From: Neovahlkampfia damariscottae
Taxonomy: Eukaryota > Heterolobosea > Selenaionea > Neovahlkampfiida > Neovahlkampfiidae
Length of the DNA stretch: 64,000 bases
Reading direction: 5' to 3'
NCBI GenBank assembly: GCA_016618085.1
Contig: JABLTG010000020.1
Span: 98,815-162,814, forward strand
Position numbers and translations under genes: made by a program. This document shows, piece after piece, positions 1 to 12,223 of the stretch (the first letter of the stretch is position 1; every line of letters starts with the position of its first letter). Under the pieces are notes generated by a model. It was given only the letters and a program-made list of their open reading frames with translations, was not told the DNA's origin and searched no databases.

Positions 1-2463
1 CAAAAAAAGAAAAATATGTATGAACTATTAAATAATAAATATGAGATGATACAATCTGAAATATTCAATTATCTTGAGAAGTTCAATCATTTGAATAAAA
101 TAGAAAAGAACGACAATAATGAAATATTTGATATTATTTTATTTTATGAAGTAAGAATAGAGTATTAGATTAAATATAAAGAAACAATTTGAGAAGTTGG
201 TAGAATATTTATTCAAATCAAATTCAAATTTATTAAAAGACTATCATTTTTTTGAAATGTTTTTTAAATCCAATGAACATTTAAATAAATTAATTCAAAT
301 GATTTCTAGTTTTAACAGTACTATAATGAGTACTACTAAATTATTACCTCAAAATTTTAAAGAAACTTTAAATTTTGATTTAAAAATGATTGATGAAGAA
401 AATGAAGAAGAAATATTTTTGAAAGAAAATAATGAACTTTTAGATCATAAAAATGAAGAATATTTAAATCATTTGCTGAATATTTTACCACAAAATTATA
501 TTTTAAATTCAAAAATATTTGTAAATAATCATTTTCAATTATCCAAATTAGTTCAATATTCCTATTTGGAAAAAAGTAATTTCTTATTTGAAAATATATC
601 TAAATCATTTAATAAAATGATAATCACTAAAGAGTCGAAAGATTTTAAGATGATAATTAAAGCAAAACAAATAATTAATGAAGCATCAATAATATCCAAT
701 GAATTCGTAATTCAAAAAAATTTCAAGTTGAAAGTTTTAAATAAATATAAATCATTTATTGGTAAGAAAATTAAGAAATTGAAAAAGTGAGTTATTTAAA
801 TGAATTGAAACCTTATAGAATGCAAATTATTATATTTGAATACTTCTGTATAAAATTAAAGAGAAACTCAACCAAGAATTCAATTTTATTCAAAAATTTA
901 AATTTAAAACTAATTCTATTGATAAAGAAAGTTTTAAAGGAATCTATTTTCAAAAAAGTGCTTTTGAACAAAATTATAAATAATTTTAAAATTGGAGATT
1001 TCAAAAAATCAAGAAATTTATTGAAATTAGAAAGATTTCCAATTTATATTGAAAATTTGATCACGAAAAAAATTCAATGGAAATCATTTCATTTTTCGAA
1101 ATTTAATAATTTCAATGATGCGGATGAACAAATTGATGTTTTATTTTCAACAAAAACTGATTCGTTGAATGAAAAGAAGGATGAAAATATGTTCACCAAT
1201 AATATAGCACCAAGTAGAATATCTTTATATTTGAAAAATAAGGATGAAAAATTGTTGAATAATGAAGATGATTTGATTAAAGATTTGAAAGAGGTTTGTC
1301 ATTTGTTCTTTTTAAATTTCAAAATAGAAAATTGAAGAATTCATTGAACCAAAATTGAAAAAGAAAAATATTTTAATATCACATTTTAATAACACGTCTA
1401 ATGTTTATTCAAAATTATTTCCATTTTGTCAATCAATCAATGAAGAAGTATCAAAAATTCAGTCTTTTTCAAATAAAATAATTGTAAGAAATATTTATAT
1501 TCAACTATAATAAGGATAATGCATTTGAAAAAGTAAATGAAGTATTAAAAATGAAGGAATATAATATTCCATTTGAGTATTTGAAACAATCCAATTTATT
1601 CAATTCCTATATGATTGATGTATTAAACGAAGATGATGAAGAATTGAAATTAAAATTACTGAAAGAATACAATCATCCATTGGATATTAATCTATCATTA
1701 AAAATTAAAGAATTAAATGAAGTATGATAATATCTTTAACATTCATTCTTTTTAGAAATTCGAAAATGAAGATATTTCAATTATTGAATTGATGAATGAA
1801 AAATATATTCAATTTTCATTAGTTTATAAAAAATATGAAAAAATACAAAGGGAATTTTTGATAAAGACTATTAAAGAAGATGTAAGAAACATTTCTGAAG
1901 ATTCAGGAGTTTTGTTTTGTCATCAAATCTCAATGTTTATTTCGAATGGTAAATCAAAATTTATATTTGATTACTTTTTAGTTCCATCATTTAAATTTGA
2001 AGAATTTTATTTGAAATATTCAAATTTAATTTCTTTGATTCTTCCAAAATTAGTATCACTTCGAAAAGTTTATCTTGCACCATTGAAAACAGAATTACAC
2101 AAACTAAAGAAACGAAAACGATTATTTGAATTAATTGAATCATTTAATTCAAATATAAATTTGCATGATCAAATTTTAAATCCAATGACTCATTTGATTT
2201 GTTTCAAAATGGTTGGAAAAGAAGAAATGATACCAAAATTGATCAACTTATCAAAATATCTAGATCTATCATTAAATATAGGATTTATGGAAGATTTAAA
2301 TGAAAATATGGTGAAAAGTAGATTTGAAAGTGAAAATCATTGGATAAATGAAGAGAGCATTGATGAAATTATTGATATTTGGTTTAAAAATGATACTGCA
2401 CATCAAAATATGAAAAAGTGTTGTAGTTTTTTTGAAAGAGTAATAAATGAGAACCTCAAGTAA
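1..2463 (+). CDS. Uncharacterised protein, 5' end outside the window
   Basis: This is a multi-exon gene whose product I do not recognise. The frame is open from base 1. Introns at 151-181, 787-818, 1294-1327, 1484-1514 and 1722-1755 (31-34 nt, all GT-AG) join six exons into at least 766 codons ending in TAA at 2461-2463. The product is rich in Lys, Asn, Ile, Glu and Phe, looks mainly helical, and has no signal peptide, membrane span or catalytic motif that I can see. A Met codon in frame at 16-18 could be the start, but no CCAAT element is visible before it, so more exon probably lies to the left. The next gene starts 94 bp downstream. A helical tethering or scaffold protein is possible, but that is a guess. 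Confidence 0.6.
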
Positions 2464-2511
2464 AAATAACGTGGAAACAACAATGGAAATAAAAATTTTG
2501 GAAACTTGTGA

Positions 2512-2518
2512 CCAATCA
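2512..2518 (+). promoter_or_regulatory. CCAATCA promoter element of VPS16
   Basis: CCAATCA lies 40 nt before the VPS16 ATG and 48 nt after the stop of the upstream gene. The same heptamer or its complement occurs in this position before most genes of the window, which supports starting VPS16 at 2558 rather than at the earlier in-frame Met codons. Confidence 0.6.
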
Positions 2519-2557
2519 AAAAGTTTCTCATTTTTTTGTGGATTTGAAAACAATTCA

Positions 2558-5133
2558 ATGAGTATTGCTGCTGACTGGATTAAAGTAGGTGGAACAGGTA
2601 ATCAATCCTACTATCAAAAAAAAGAGGTGTATGATATTGATTGGAATATATTAGAGTTTGATTTTGATAATTATGTGGTAGGTGTTGCTTCTAATGGTGG
2701 ACCTGTAGCATTATCACAAGATCCAATGAAGGCACTTTTAGTAAATAGTCTTGAAGAAAGTTTACCTTTTATATATATTTACTCTTCATCTGGACGTTTA
2801 ATTTCAAAGTTTATGGTAAATAATTTTCTTTTTTTCGAATTTTTTAAAGTTTAACAAAGGATCAGTACATTCTTTAGGATGGACATCAGATGAAGACTTA
2901 GTGGTTTTGACTTGTGAAGCACAAGTCTTTTTATATGATTTTTATGGAAACCTTAAACATCAAATTTCATTTGTCGAAAAAGTAAAAGATTCTGGAATAT
3001 TATATTCTGTTTTATGGGAATGTGGATTAGCTATAATGTCAAATGATTTAGAAGTTTGGGTCATTTCTGATTTTGATGACTCTTACTGCGAAATGTTACA
3101 AAACGTAAAATTTCCAGATATACCAAATGGAATTGAAGTATTACTAAATTATGATGAAGATGATATGTTTTTAATACCAGAAATATTAATAGCACCAAAA
3201 GAAGGTAGTTTAGTTTTAAATGGAATGGATGGATATCGAGATTTAAAAGTCAATAATGGTCCATTTTTAAGTTTAAGTTTATCACCTTCAAGAAAATTAA
3301 TTGCATTATTTTCAGAAAGTGGAATGTTATTTATATATGATTCAGATCTGACTCAAATTGTTACAGAATTTAATACTAGATCAAAAGCAGCACCTTCACA
3401 ATTTATTTGGTGTGGTGATGATAGTATTTGTTTATATTGGACACCACAACAACTTAATAAAAATGATAAATCATTAGTACTTATGATATCACCTATTGGA
3501 TATAATAAATTTACATTTGATGGTTCAATTTATTTATCATCTGAAATTGATGGTATACGTATATTTACATCAGATACATGTGAATTTTTACAAAAAGTAC
3601 CAAGTAAGATAAAAAAAATGAATAACAAATTCAAAAGATTCAATTAAAGATATCTTTAGTATTGGATCATTAGAACCATCAGCACAATTATTTGATTGTT
3701 TTACAGAATATGAAGAAACAAGTTCAATTCAAATGAAATATATTGAATCTTTAAGAAGAGATTTGAATGAAAGTATAATTGGATGTTTAAATGGAGCATG
3801 TTCAGAATTTGATTTAAGAATTCAAAGAAAATTACTTGGTGCAGCATCATATGGTAAATCATTTTTAAGAAAATTTAATTCACAATTATTTGTTGAAAAA
3901 TGTCAAATTATACGTGTTTTAAATGCAATGAGAGATGAAAAAGTAGGTATACCAATTACCTATGAACAATATAAAAATTTAACTATTCAAAAATTAATTA
4001 AAAGATTATTAATTAGAAATTTACATTTTTTAGCATTTAAAATTTGTAATTATTTGAATATTCAACCATCAATGGTTGTTGAACATTGGTCAATGGAAAA
4101 AATAAAAAGATCAGAAAATGATGATGAAACATTAAAATTAGTTGTTGATAAAATGAAAATGTCACCAAATGCATCATTTTCAAAATTAGCAACTATTGCA
4201 TTTGAATCTGGAAATAAGAATTTAGCATTAGGATTTCTTGAATATGAAATATCAGCTGGTGAACAAGTACCTGTTTTAATGAAAATGAAAGAAATGAAAA
4301 GAGCATTATTAAAATCAATTGAATCAGGTGAAACTGATTTAATTTATTTAGTTTTACTTGAAATTAAAGAAAAAGTTGAACCAAAAATATTATTCAAAAT
4401 TATATCTGAACCATATTTTGAATTACCAAAACAATTATTAATAACATATTGTAAAGAACAAGATACTGAATTTTTAAAACAATTCTTTCAATCTTCTGAT
4501 TTACCAGAAGAAGCTGCTTTAATGTTTATTCAAGAAACATTTAATCATAAAAATGATAATTCTGCAAGAATTAAAAGATTAAAAGTTGCGAAAGATTTAT
4601 TTTCAACAAAAAAAGAATGTTATGTTGATTCAAAATTAATTCAAGAAGAAATTGATTTAATTAATATTCAAGAAGATTTTGATTCATTATCTTCTGATGC
4701 AATCTATTCAAATACTTCAATTTCAGATTCAATTTATAATGCTATTCTTGAAAGACAAGATAAAAAAGCATTGGCTTTGAAATCAAAATTCTCAGTTCCA
4801 GATAAAAGGTATTGGTGGTTAAGAGTTAAAGCATTATCAAAATGTGAATATTGGGATGAATTAGAATCTTTTGCAAAATCAAAAAAATCACCAATTGGTT
4901 ATTCTCCATTTGTTCAAGTTTGTTTAGATAGAAATAATTTAGTTGAAGCATCAAAATATGTTACAAAAGTGTCAGATCCAAGAGAAAAAGTTGATTTTTG
5001 TATTCTTCTTGGAATGTGGAAAGAAGCAATTGATGCAGCAGCAAAAGATCAAAAATTATTAGTTACAATTGCAAATAAAACAAAAGATCCACAAATTAGA
5101 GGTACTATTCAAACTTTATTAAAGAAATTTTAA
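2558..5133 (+). CDS. VPS16: VPS16, HOPS/CORVET vacuolar tethering subunit
   Basis: VPS16 is a core subunit of the CORVET and HOPS tethering complexes, which act in endosome and lysosome fusion. Introns at 2816-2849 and 3604-3637 give an 835-residue protein, nearly the length of the animal orthologue. The N-terminal half is the beta-propeller (Vps16_N), with family-typical stretches such as GGPVAL near residue 45 and DGIRIF before the second intron. The C-terminal half is the alpha-solenoid (Vps16_C), with recognisable blocks GIPITYEQYK, LLEYE/SAGEQVP, PDKRYWWLR and KSKKSPIGY. The start at 2558 aligns with the start of known orthologues and follows a CCAATCA element by 40 nt. The stop codon overlaps the stop of the convergent gene, so there is no 3' spacer. 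Confidence 0.95.
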
Positions 5134-6431
5134 TTTATAATCACATCACTAAATCTATTTGATACAATTGTCTTTGAAATATTCATTTTAGAAAATGATT
5201 CAATCAATTCATCTTTTTCTCTTTTTCTCTTTTTTAATTCTTTGATAATTCTACTTTGTCGGAGATTAATCAAATGAAGTTGAGTAATTGTTGTTTTTTG
5301 ATGATCAATTATCTTTTTGTAATCATCAACAGTCACTCTCAATAATGAAACTATTGGTATTTTTCTCTCACTTGTTGTTTTGGTTTTAATATTTGAAAAA
5401 TCACCAATTGGGGCTTTCATTCCAGGTGGTCCTGTTAATGGTCCTCCCATTGGTGGTGGTGCAGGTGGTCCTCCCATTGGTGATGGACCTGGAGAATTCC
5501 TCTTAAAAAGAGGCACTGACGCTTCTGGCGGTGTTGATGGAATTGATTTTGGAGAATCATCTGATGAAATGATTATTTCACTTGACAATTCTTTTTTTAG
5601 AATATGATTGGTCTTCTCTAATTCTTGATTTCGTTTTACCATTTCATTCAATTCTTTCCTCAATTTTTCTATTTCTGATACTTCCGAAGATTCTGTTGGT
5701 GTAAAGATATCAAATGTTTCTAAATCTTCAAGAATCATTCTTTCTTCTTTTGTTTCAATAATTGGAATCCCTTGACCAAAAATAGTTTGAAATTCAATAT
5801 TTGACAACATTGTATCAAATTCACTGAATTGAATTTCTTCTTCTTTGAAATTAAAATCAAAACATTCTGAGGGTATTGATTCTAATTTTTTTCGTTTTGT
5901 TTCTTTTTGTGATTTATTTTCATCCTTTACCATTGTATCATTCTGTCTCTTTTGATAATAATTTGGTGGTTTTGAAATCAAATAAAATTCTTTGCTTTTT
6001 AACACTTTTGAAAATGTAACAAATTCAACAAAATATTTAATCCAATTTGTTTTAGAATGTCTATTTACTTGTGACACTCCAATATCCTTACTTTTATCTT
6101 TGTACAACTTTGTACAACAAAATTAAAAACAAATAAAATTTACAAAATAAATGAAATGTTTTTCATCATTTATCTCAATAATTCTTTCAAATTCTGGTTT
6201 AATATTCATTAAACCATAATTAGGATCTATTTTATACCAATTTGGTCGTTGATTTTTATGAAAATTTGATTTATATTTTGATGGTATTATTATTTCAAGT
6301 TTTAAATATTTTGAAAATATAAGTTCATCAAGAGGTTTCATTCTTTCTCCTTTTATCTCAATATCATCTGATTTAATGGTTATTTTTTGTTTTATTGAAT
6401 CATCTTCTGTCACTAAACTGGACAAATTCAT
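5130..6431 (-). CDS. Proline-rich coiled-coil protein of unknown function
   Basis: One intron (6108-6143) joins two exons into 421 residues. The start at 6431 follows a TGATTGG element on the coding strand by 13 nt. The first ~130 residues look beta-rich and carry no family signature that I know. A predicted coiled coil follows around residues 245-275. Next come a Pro/Gly/Met-rich stretch with repeated PMGGP units and a basic helical C terminus. The order coiled coil, polyproline, basic tail resembles actin-regulatory scaffolds such as WASP or formin relatives, but I see no WH2 or FH2 signature, so this is only an analogy. The 3' end overlaps the VPS16 stop by four bases. Confidence 0.6.
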
Positions 6432-6646
6432 TCTGAAATGTTCTCCAATCAATTTCTGTTATTTTGAGAAACTGAAAGTGTGATCATGTCTGGTGCGTTA
6501 TTGGAGAAAACAAAGAAAAAACTGACAAGAATGAATTTCAATATCTTAGAGAATTTCTAGGTTCTGAAAAAACAGATTATAATTTATTTTTTAAGTTATA
6601 AACTAAGGTTTATTCTGATAACGTAACTAATTACATTGGAGGAGTC

Positions 6647-7893
6647 TTACTCTTCTCTTAACTCTTTTCTTTTTGTATGAGAATAAGCAATATCCCCTGT
6701 TGAATTATAGATATCAACTCTTGATTCAGTTGTTGTCAAATGATGAATCATGAATCCCTCACTTTTTCCCAAAGAAAATTTAGAATGAGTATGATTGGTG
6801 ACAATCCAATTTGCCCATGTTTGTCCACCAGCTCCATTTACAAAATAATCCATAATAGTTTCATTCTTTGGTCCATAAGGAATTTGAATATGTCTTTCAG
6901 AAAAATTTAAAAAAAAAAAAAATTAAAAAATACTGAAGGATATGCCTAAAAAGTTAAAAATAAATAAACATACTGATGTCCACAAAAATATGCATCAATT
7001 TGAAATTCTTCAAATAATGATTCAAAATCTTTCATGTATGTATGTCCTTTTTAAAATTGTTTAATCAAATTTTAAATATATATTTTACCCCAATCACCAT
7101 AATCACCTCCAGAATACATGACATGATGACCATAAACAAATCTCCATCTATATGTATGTTGTCCTGCTTCTAAAACATTTCTTAACCAATCAATAACTTC
7201 TTTGGTTGATAATTTTGCAACATGTGGATATTCAACTTGATACTCTGGATCAAATCTTGTTGTATCAATAAAAATTTGTTGAAATCTTTCACCTGATTTC
7301 AAATAACTTTCTTTTGTATAATAATAAAAAGGCATATGCCAATGTGGATTAATTTTACTATAAGCAATCTCTGATAAAGCAGAATTAGGTTTTCTATGAT
7401 CATGATTTCCAAGTATACAATACCAATGTAAATTCTTCAAAGAATCATAAATATTATAAACATTTTCATAAGTAGTTTTAAAAAGTGGATCTGTGACATT
7501 GTCAACACCATACCAATAAAAATTATCACCCATAGACAATATATAATCAATATTTGTTTTTCTTGCTTCCAAACTTTTTCAATTAATTTTTTGATTAAAA
7601 TCAAACCTCATCATTTTTGCAACATTCTTTTGTTGAGGTGAATCCAAACCCCAATCACCAACATATATCATATTATAAGTTGATTTTTTTGGTATAGTAA
7701 AAAAAGTTACCAACGTAACAGTCAAAATTGTGGCAATAAATAAAATAAGAAGGATTGAAGAAATAAAAGGACAAAGTAGAAGCTTCAATTTTCTTAGATA
7801 AGGATTTTCTTGTTTTTGATTTGACTCAAATTTTTCATAAAATTCAATTCCTTGAGTTTCTTGTTCCAAATCTGCGTCACTTTCATTCAACAT
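6647..7893 (-). CDS. Membrane-anchored purple acid phosphatase (TRAP type 5 family)
   Basis: This is a metallophosphoesterase of the tartrate-resistant (purple) acid phosphatase family. Exons 7607-7893, 7089-7573, 6974-7046 and 6647-6893 give 363 residues. All metal-binding blocks are present in order: GDWG, GDNFY, GNHDH, YGHHVMYSGG and GHQH, the last one formed across the final intron. An uncleaved hydrophobic segment around residues 40-65 (LLILFIATILTVTLVTFF) follows a cytoplasmic-like N terminus, so the enzyme is probably a type II membrane protein with its catalytic domain in the lumen or outside the cell. The last intron (6894-6973, 80 nt) is the longest of the confidently placed introns. 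CCAATCA lies 16-22 nt before the ATG. Confidence 0.93.
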
Positions 7894-7993
7894 TTCTGAA
7901 AACTAAAATGATTGGTTAGAAAGTTCAAAAAAGTTGTTTATATTTACTCTTTTATAGTTTATTTGTTAAATTTAAAAGATGTGATTTTTCCAA

Positions 7994-8000
7994 CCAATCA
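7994..8000 (+). promoter_or_regulatory. CCAATCA promoter element of the capping enzyme
   Basis: CCAATCA followed by a short AT tract lies 31 nt before the ATG at 8032. The extended form AACCAATCATATTTTTT recurs almost unchanged before the lipase gene (10013 onward). Confidence 0.55.
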
Positions 8001-8031
8001 TATTTTTTGAAGTCTCAAAACAAAAAGTTCA

Positions 8032-9976
8032 ATGGAAAAACTCGCAGAACAACAGCCAACGAAACAATTTTTCTTGAGGGCTTCAAAAGACTGGGTTAAT
8101 ACAGTTCATAAAAAAGAGATAAGTCAGGAAGAACAATACACCATTTTAAAATATATGCAAGAACCTGACGAAAATATGGACTATGAGTCTGCAGATCAAT
8201 TCTTTCGAACCTTAGTGAATGATAATGTATTTTCAGGTCATAATACTCAAAGACCTGAAAATAGAAGTTTATTTCCAGGTCCAATGGCAGTACAAATGGG
8301 TAGAAAACATTTAAATTATGTTCGCGACTTAAAATATTGGATAACAGAAAAGAGTGATGGTATAAGATGCATGGTAATTTAATTAATTTAATTTTATATT
8401 TCAAGATGTTGACCTTATATGAACCAAATTTGACCAAATGGAAAATAATAGAACCAATGACTAAAATGTTAAATTGGCTTGATAGTTCAGCAATTGAAGT
8501 GACATATAATCACGCCAAAAGAGAAGATGAAAGACAATTTGATATTGAATTAGAAGATGGTTCATACTCTTTTGACGCTGAAAATTTGACACTGGAAAAG
8601 AATTCAACAATTTTTAAATTAAAAAGAGTACAAGGATGCTCTTTTTCATATTTATTTGATAGAAAATATTCATTTTATTTATGTACCGAAGAATTTTTAT
8701 TTCCAACACCTGAATCATTTCAATATGTTAAAAAACAAGAAACAGGAGAACTTTCATATCAAAGAGTATTAATTTTAGATGGAGAAGTACTTTATAATTT
8801 TAGAGATCGTAGATATAATTATACAATTTATGATATTATAACTTTATCAGTTCAAAAAGATTTAAGTAGGAATATTAGTTCACCTTGGTCATGTTCAAAA
8901 TTAAATATTGAAAAGAAATTAAAAACAATTGATCAATGTGTTATTCAACCTCATTATTTTCTTTATAAAGAAGTTTTAAAAACGAATACACCAAAATGTT
9001 TATTTTTGATTTTAAAACATTTTTATCCAAAAGAACAAGTTGAAGAAATTTTAAGTCATATTAAAAAAGATGAAAAATCAGGTGAATATTTATATAAGAA
9101 TTATAATAAAAATGATGGACTAGTATTCACACCAGATGATACAAAATATTATACTTTTTTACCTGGAACAAATAATTTTTTATTAAAATGGAAATGGACA
9201 GATAAATTAACTTGTGATTTTGAAGCATATCCAAATCCTACAAATGATAAATTTTCATTAAAATATGTAAAACAAACAATTCATTTCTTAAACAATAATA
9301 GATGGTTTATAAACAAAAAGTGATTTATAAAGATGTTTATTTAACAAAAGACAATAAACCTCTTGAAAGAAAAGAATGTGTTGTTGAATGTTTATTTGAT
9401 AGAGAAAATCAAAAATGGGTAGTATTATGTTTAAGAAATGATAAAACTCATGGAAATGGTTTTAATGTTGTTTCAAATACATTAGAGAATGTTATTGAAA
9501 ATTTAACAAGAGAAGAATTAATTGATGTTATCAAAGGAAAATCATCAAATAAAAATATGTCAATAAAGAATGATAAAGAATATATTCAAGATGTAATGAA
9601 TTCTGATTATTATGCTCATTTTGAAATTGGAAAAAAAAAAGATCAATTTTTATACATTCAAGTTAAACATTTCCCAAAGAATTCAAGAGATGCAACAACC
9701 AATTATCAAAGAGTTTGGGATTGTATTGGTCCAGAAGGTGATACAAATGCTGATCTTGAATCAATTGTTAATCAATTATATCAAGATGCAAGATCAAGAA
9801 AACAAACTTTATGTGCTAGATGTATTTTCATTCCTTCTTTAGGCATTTGGAAAATTATGGATTTTAAAGGATCATTGGAGAGAGCAACTGGAAATCAACT
9901 GGTCAGTACTTTAGAAAAAGTTGCAAGTTTGACTGCAAAAAATAAATTAAAAAGAAAAATTAATGAAATTGAATGA
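8032..9976 (+). CDS. mRNA capping enzyme, guanylyltransferase
   Basis: This protein transfers GMP to the 5' diphosphate end of nascent mRNA. Introns at 8374-8405 and 9267-9301 give 625 residues. Nucleotidyltransferase motif I is KSDGIR (Lys near residue 109) and lies right before the first intron. Later blocks are ILDGEV (motif III), DGLVFTP (motif IV) and LLKWKW (motif V). The OB-fold follows and includes the family block ECLFD...W. I see no triphosphatase domain before and no methyltransferase domain after the transferase. Instead there is an N-terminal ~105-residue extension and a C-terminal ~150-residue globular-looking extension of unknown role. The second intron is needed to join the OB-fold in frame. 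Confidence 0.92.
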
Positions 9977-10014
9977 AGGAATAATTAAAAATTTTTTTTT
10001 TTAATTTTTCCGAA

Positions 10015-10021
10015 CCAATCA
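10015..10021 (+). promoter_or_regulatory. CCAATCA promoter element of the lipase
   Basis: CCAATCA followed by an A/T run lies 16 nt before the lipase ATG, in a 61-bp gap after the capping enzyme stop. Confidence 0.55.
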
Positions 10022-10037
10022 TATTTTTTTTTCCTGA

Positions 10038-11444
10038 ATGAACACAATTTACAATGCAACAAAAAAGTTGACATCAGAGTTCTCAATGGCAGAATTATTT
10101 TTTGGAATACAATATATACAACATGAATTTGATGAAAAAGAATTTGTGAACACATCGAATATTTTTCAATTGGACGAAAAAGAAATTGAACTTTATTCAT
10201 ATTTATCAAATATTCAGTCAAAAGTGAATAAAAAAACAATGGAAGATTTTGTTAAATCATCATGTTTACCAATTCAATGGATTTTAGGATATCAAATTGA
10301 ATCAACAAAAGAAAGAAATGGATATGTTTTAGTTTTAGACCATAGTATAAAATCTTTATGTTTATATATAAATGGAACTCAAAATTTTACTGATTTAATT
10401 ACAGATATAAAAGCAGATTCGATTGAATTTCTTGATGGGTTTGCTCACAAAGGAATGTTACATATTTCAAATTGGTTTATGGAAAATTTAAAAGATTTTA
10501 TATTAGATACACTAAAAATTAATCAAGATTATAATTTTTATATTATTGGTCATTCATTGGGAGCAGGTGTAGCTTCCATTTTGAGTATAAGATTAATTGA
10601 ATTTTTTCCAAAATTAAAATGTATTGGATTTGCTTGTCCATCATGCTTGTCAGAAAATTTATCAAAACAATCATCAAAATATATTATAAATTTTATAAAT
10701 CAAAATGATTTTGTTCCAAGATTTTCAATTTATTCAATAAAAGAAATGAAAAAAAAATTACCAGATGATTGGATTGAAAAATTTCGAGAAGATGTTAAAA
10801 ATACAGAATCAAGTTGGATGAAAGGATTGAAGAAAGCAGGTGCTATTGATTATCTTTTAAAACCAACTAAAAAAGAAGAAAGAAATGTAAAACTACCTCC
10901 TATTCCAGTGAATTTATTGAATCAAAAATTATATCCAGTTGGAAGAATTATTCATTTTTATGAAATTGAAAATGAATTATTTTTGAACGAACCAAAACTT
11001 GATGATTTTTTAGATTTAATTTTAATTGGTAATTATGTAGAGGATCATAAAATGATTCATTATTTTGAGAAATTTGAAATGTTAAAATTAAAATTATCAA
11101 CTATAAAAAATATCGAAAATTTTGATGAAAAAGAAGAAAAATTAAAAATATTAAAATTATTAGACGAAAAAGAAGAAAGATTAAAAAAAGAAATAGAAAA
11201 AGAATTAATAAAAAAAGAAGAAGAGAGATTGAAAAAAGAAGAAGAATTATTGAGACAAGAAGATGAAGAATGGGAAAAGATCAATGATCCATTTGAAGAA
11301 ATTAAAGAAGAAGAACTACCTCCTCTTCCAAAAATTAATAGAACTAATCAAATATTACCACCTATACCTTTGAATACATCATTGAAAATGACAAATAATT
11401 TGAACAAAAAATTACCACCTCCACCAAAAGTTTTGAAAAAATGA
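10038..11444 (+). CDS. Class 3 lipase, sn1-diacylglycerol lipase-like
   Basis: This is a single-exon alpha/beta hydrolase of 468 residues, probably acting on acylglycerols or phospholipids at internal membranes. The nucleophile elbow GHSLGAG places the catalytic Ser at residue 173. The acid is probably Asp224 in NQNDFVPRF, and the His is probably His337 in the DHKMIHY block, which resembles the DHxMxxY signature of diacylglycerol lipases. No membrane span or signal peptide is evident. Residues ~350-410 form a strongly charged KEEERLKKE coiled coil, and the tail carries three short proline motifs (LPPLP, LPPIP, LPPPP) that could bind SH3-type or EVH1-type domains. It shares a 3' boundary of 2 bp with the convergent GTPase gene. 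Confidence 0.9.
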   Translation: MNTIYNATKKLTSEFSMAELFFGIQYIQHEFDEKEFVNTSNIFQLDEKEIELYSYLSNIQSKVNKKTMEDFVKSSCLPIQWILGYQIESTKERNGYVLVLDHSIKSLCLYINGTQNFTDLITDIKADSIEFLDGFAHKGMLHISNWFMENLKDFILDTLKINQDYNFYIIGHSLGAGVASILSIRLIEFFPKLKCIGFACPSCLSENLSKQSSKYIINFINQNDFVPRFSIYSIKEMKKKLPDDWIEKFREDVKNTESSWMKGLKKAGAIDYLLKPTKKEERNVKLPPIPVNLLNQKLYPVGRIIHFYEIENELFLNEPKLDDFLDLILIGNYVEDHKMIHYFEKFEMLKLKLSTIKNIENFDEKEEKLKILKLLDEKEERLKKEIEKELIKKEEERLKKEEELLRQEDEEWEKINDPFEEIKEEELPPLPKINRTNQILPPIPLNTSLKMTNNLNKKLPPPPKVLKK

Positions 11445-11446
11445 TT

Positions 11447-12176
11447 TTATTGGATGGTTTCAACATTTTCTAATTCCTTCATTTCTTCACTTTTTTCATT
11501 TGAAAAATCATCATCATCAAGACCAGTTTCTAATTCAATAAATGCTAATTTTTCAAGCCACCAAGGAAGTGGAGGATACATTACATCATGCATCCATTTA
11601 ATACCTTCTTTTACATTTTCTTCATTTTTAAATGAACACTCAAATATGTTCCATTTTTTATTTTTTAAATTTTCTTCAAAGTTAAATATTTTCATTACAT
11701 CTTCTTTTGAGATTTTATTTTCATTGTCTTGTTTGTTCAAATAAAATAGAAATGGTATTTCTTTATCTTTTTTGGTTATTTTAAAATTATCCATTTCAAT
11801 CATTGAATAAAATTCATTTTTAATCACTTCTAAATTATCTAAAGAATCTAAAACAAAAATAAAAGCATCATAAGAAGAAACTTCTTTCCAATTTTCTTTT
11901 TGTTCATTTGAAAAATCATACACTTCATAATATACTTCACCAGATATAACTGTCTGTATTTTAGCTTTATTCTTCAATTTTAATTCATTATTTTTTATAG
12001 GTTTATGATACTTTTTGAATAAATCAGATAAAGTTGATTTTCCTAAAGAAGAAATGTCAAAACAAAACCAAATGAATACCAGATTGTTTTTGACCCCATA
12101 TTAATAACATAAACTCTCTTTGAGGAAATAGAAATGATTCCATGTCATCAGCTCGATCAGAGAACCATTGTCCCAT
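11447..12176 (-). CDS. Arf-like small GTPase with a degenerate G3 motif
   Basis: One intron (12043-12079) splits the P-loop and gives 230 residues. G1 is GQKQSGKST and G4 is NKQD; the fold order and a C-terminal helix match Arf-like or SRPRB-like GTPases. The product begins Met-Gly, so N-myristoylation is possible. The G3 region reads YDFSNEQ where Arf proteins have WDxGGQ, so the glycine that binds the gamma-phosphate is missing, and GTP hydrolysis or switching may be altered. The C-terminal ~30 residues are an acidic tail. CCAATCA lies 13 nt before the ATG on the coding strand. Confidence 0.75.
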
Positions 12177-12223
12177 TGTTAATAACTTTGATTGGATAAA
12201 ATAAATAAAAATTAATTTTATTT

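Noticed and set aside
5380-5607. 75-codon plus-strand ORF rich in Gly and Pro
   Set aside because: It is the reverse complement of the PMGGP repeats of the minus-strand gene and has no promoter element.
6487-6561. 24-codon ORF starting MSGALLEKTKKK
   Set aside because: Too short, with no CCAAT element at the usual distance and no recognisable features.
8367-9976. Frameshift in the capping enzyme
   Set aside because: The two overlapping frames are joined exactly by a 35-nt GT-AG intron (9267-9301), so no lesion is needed.
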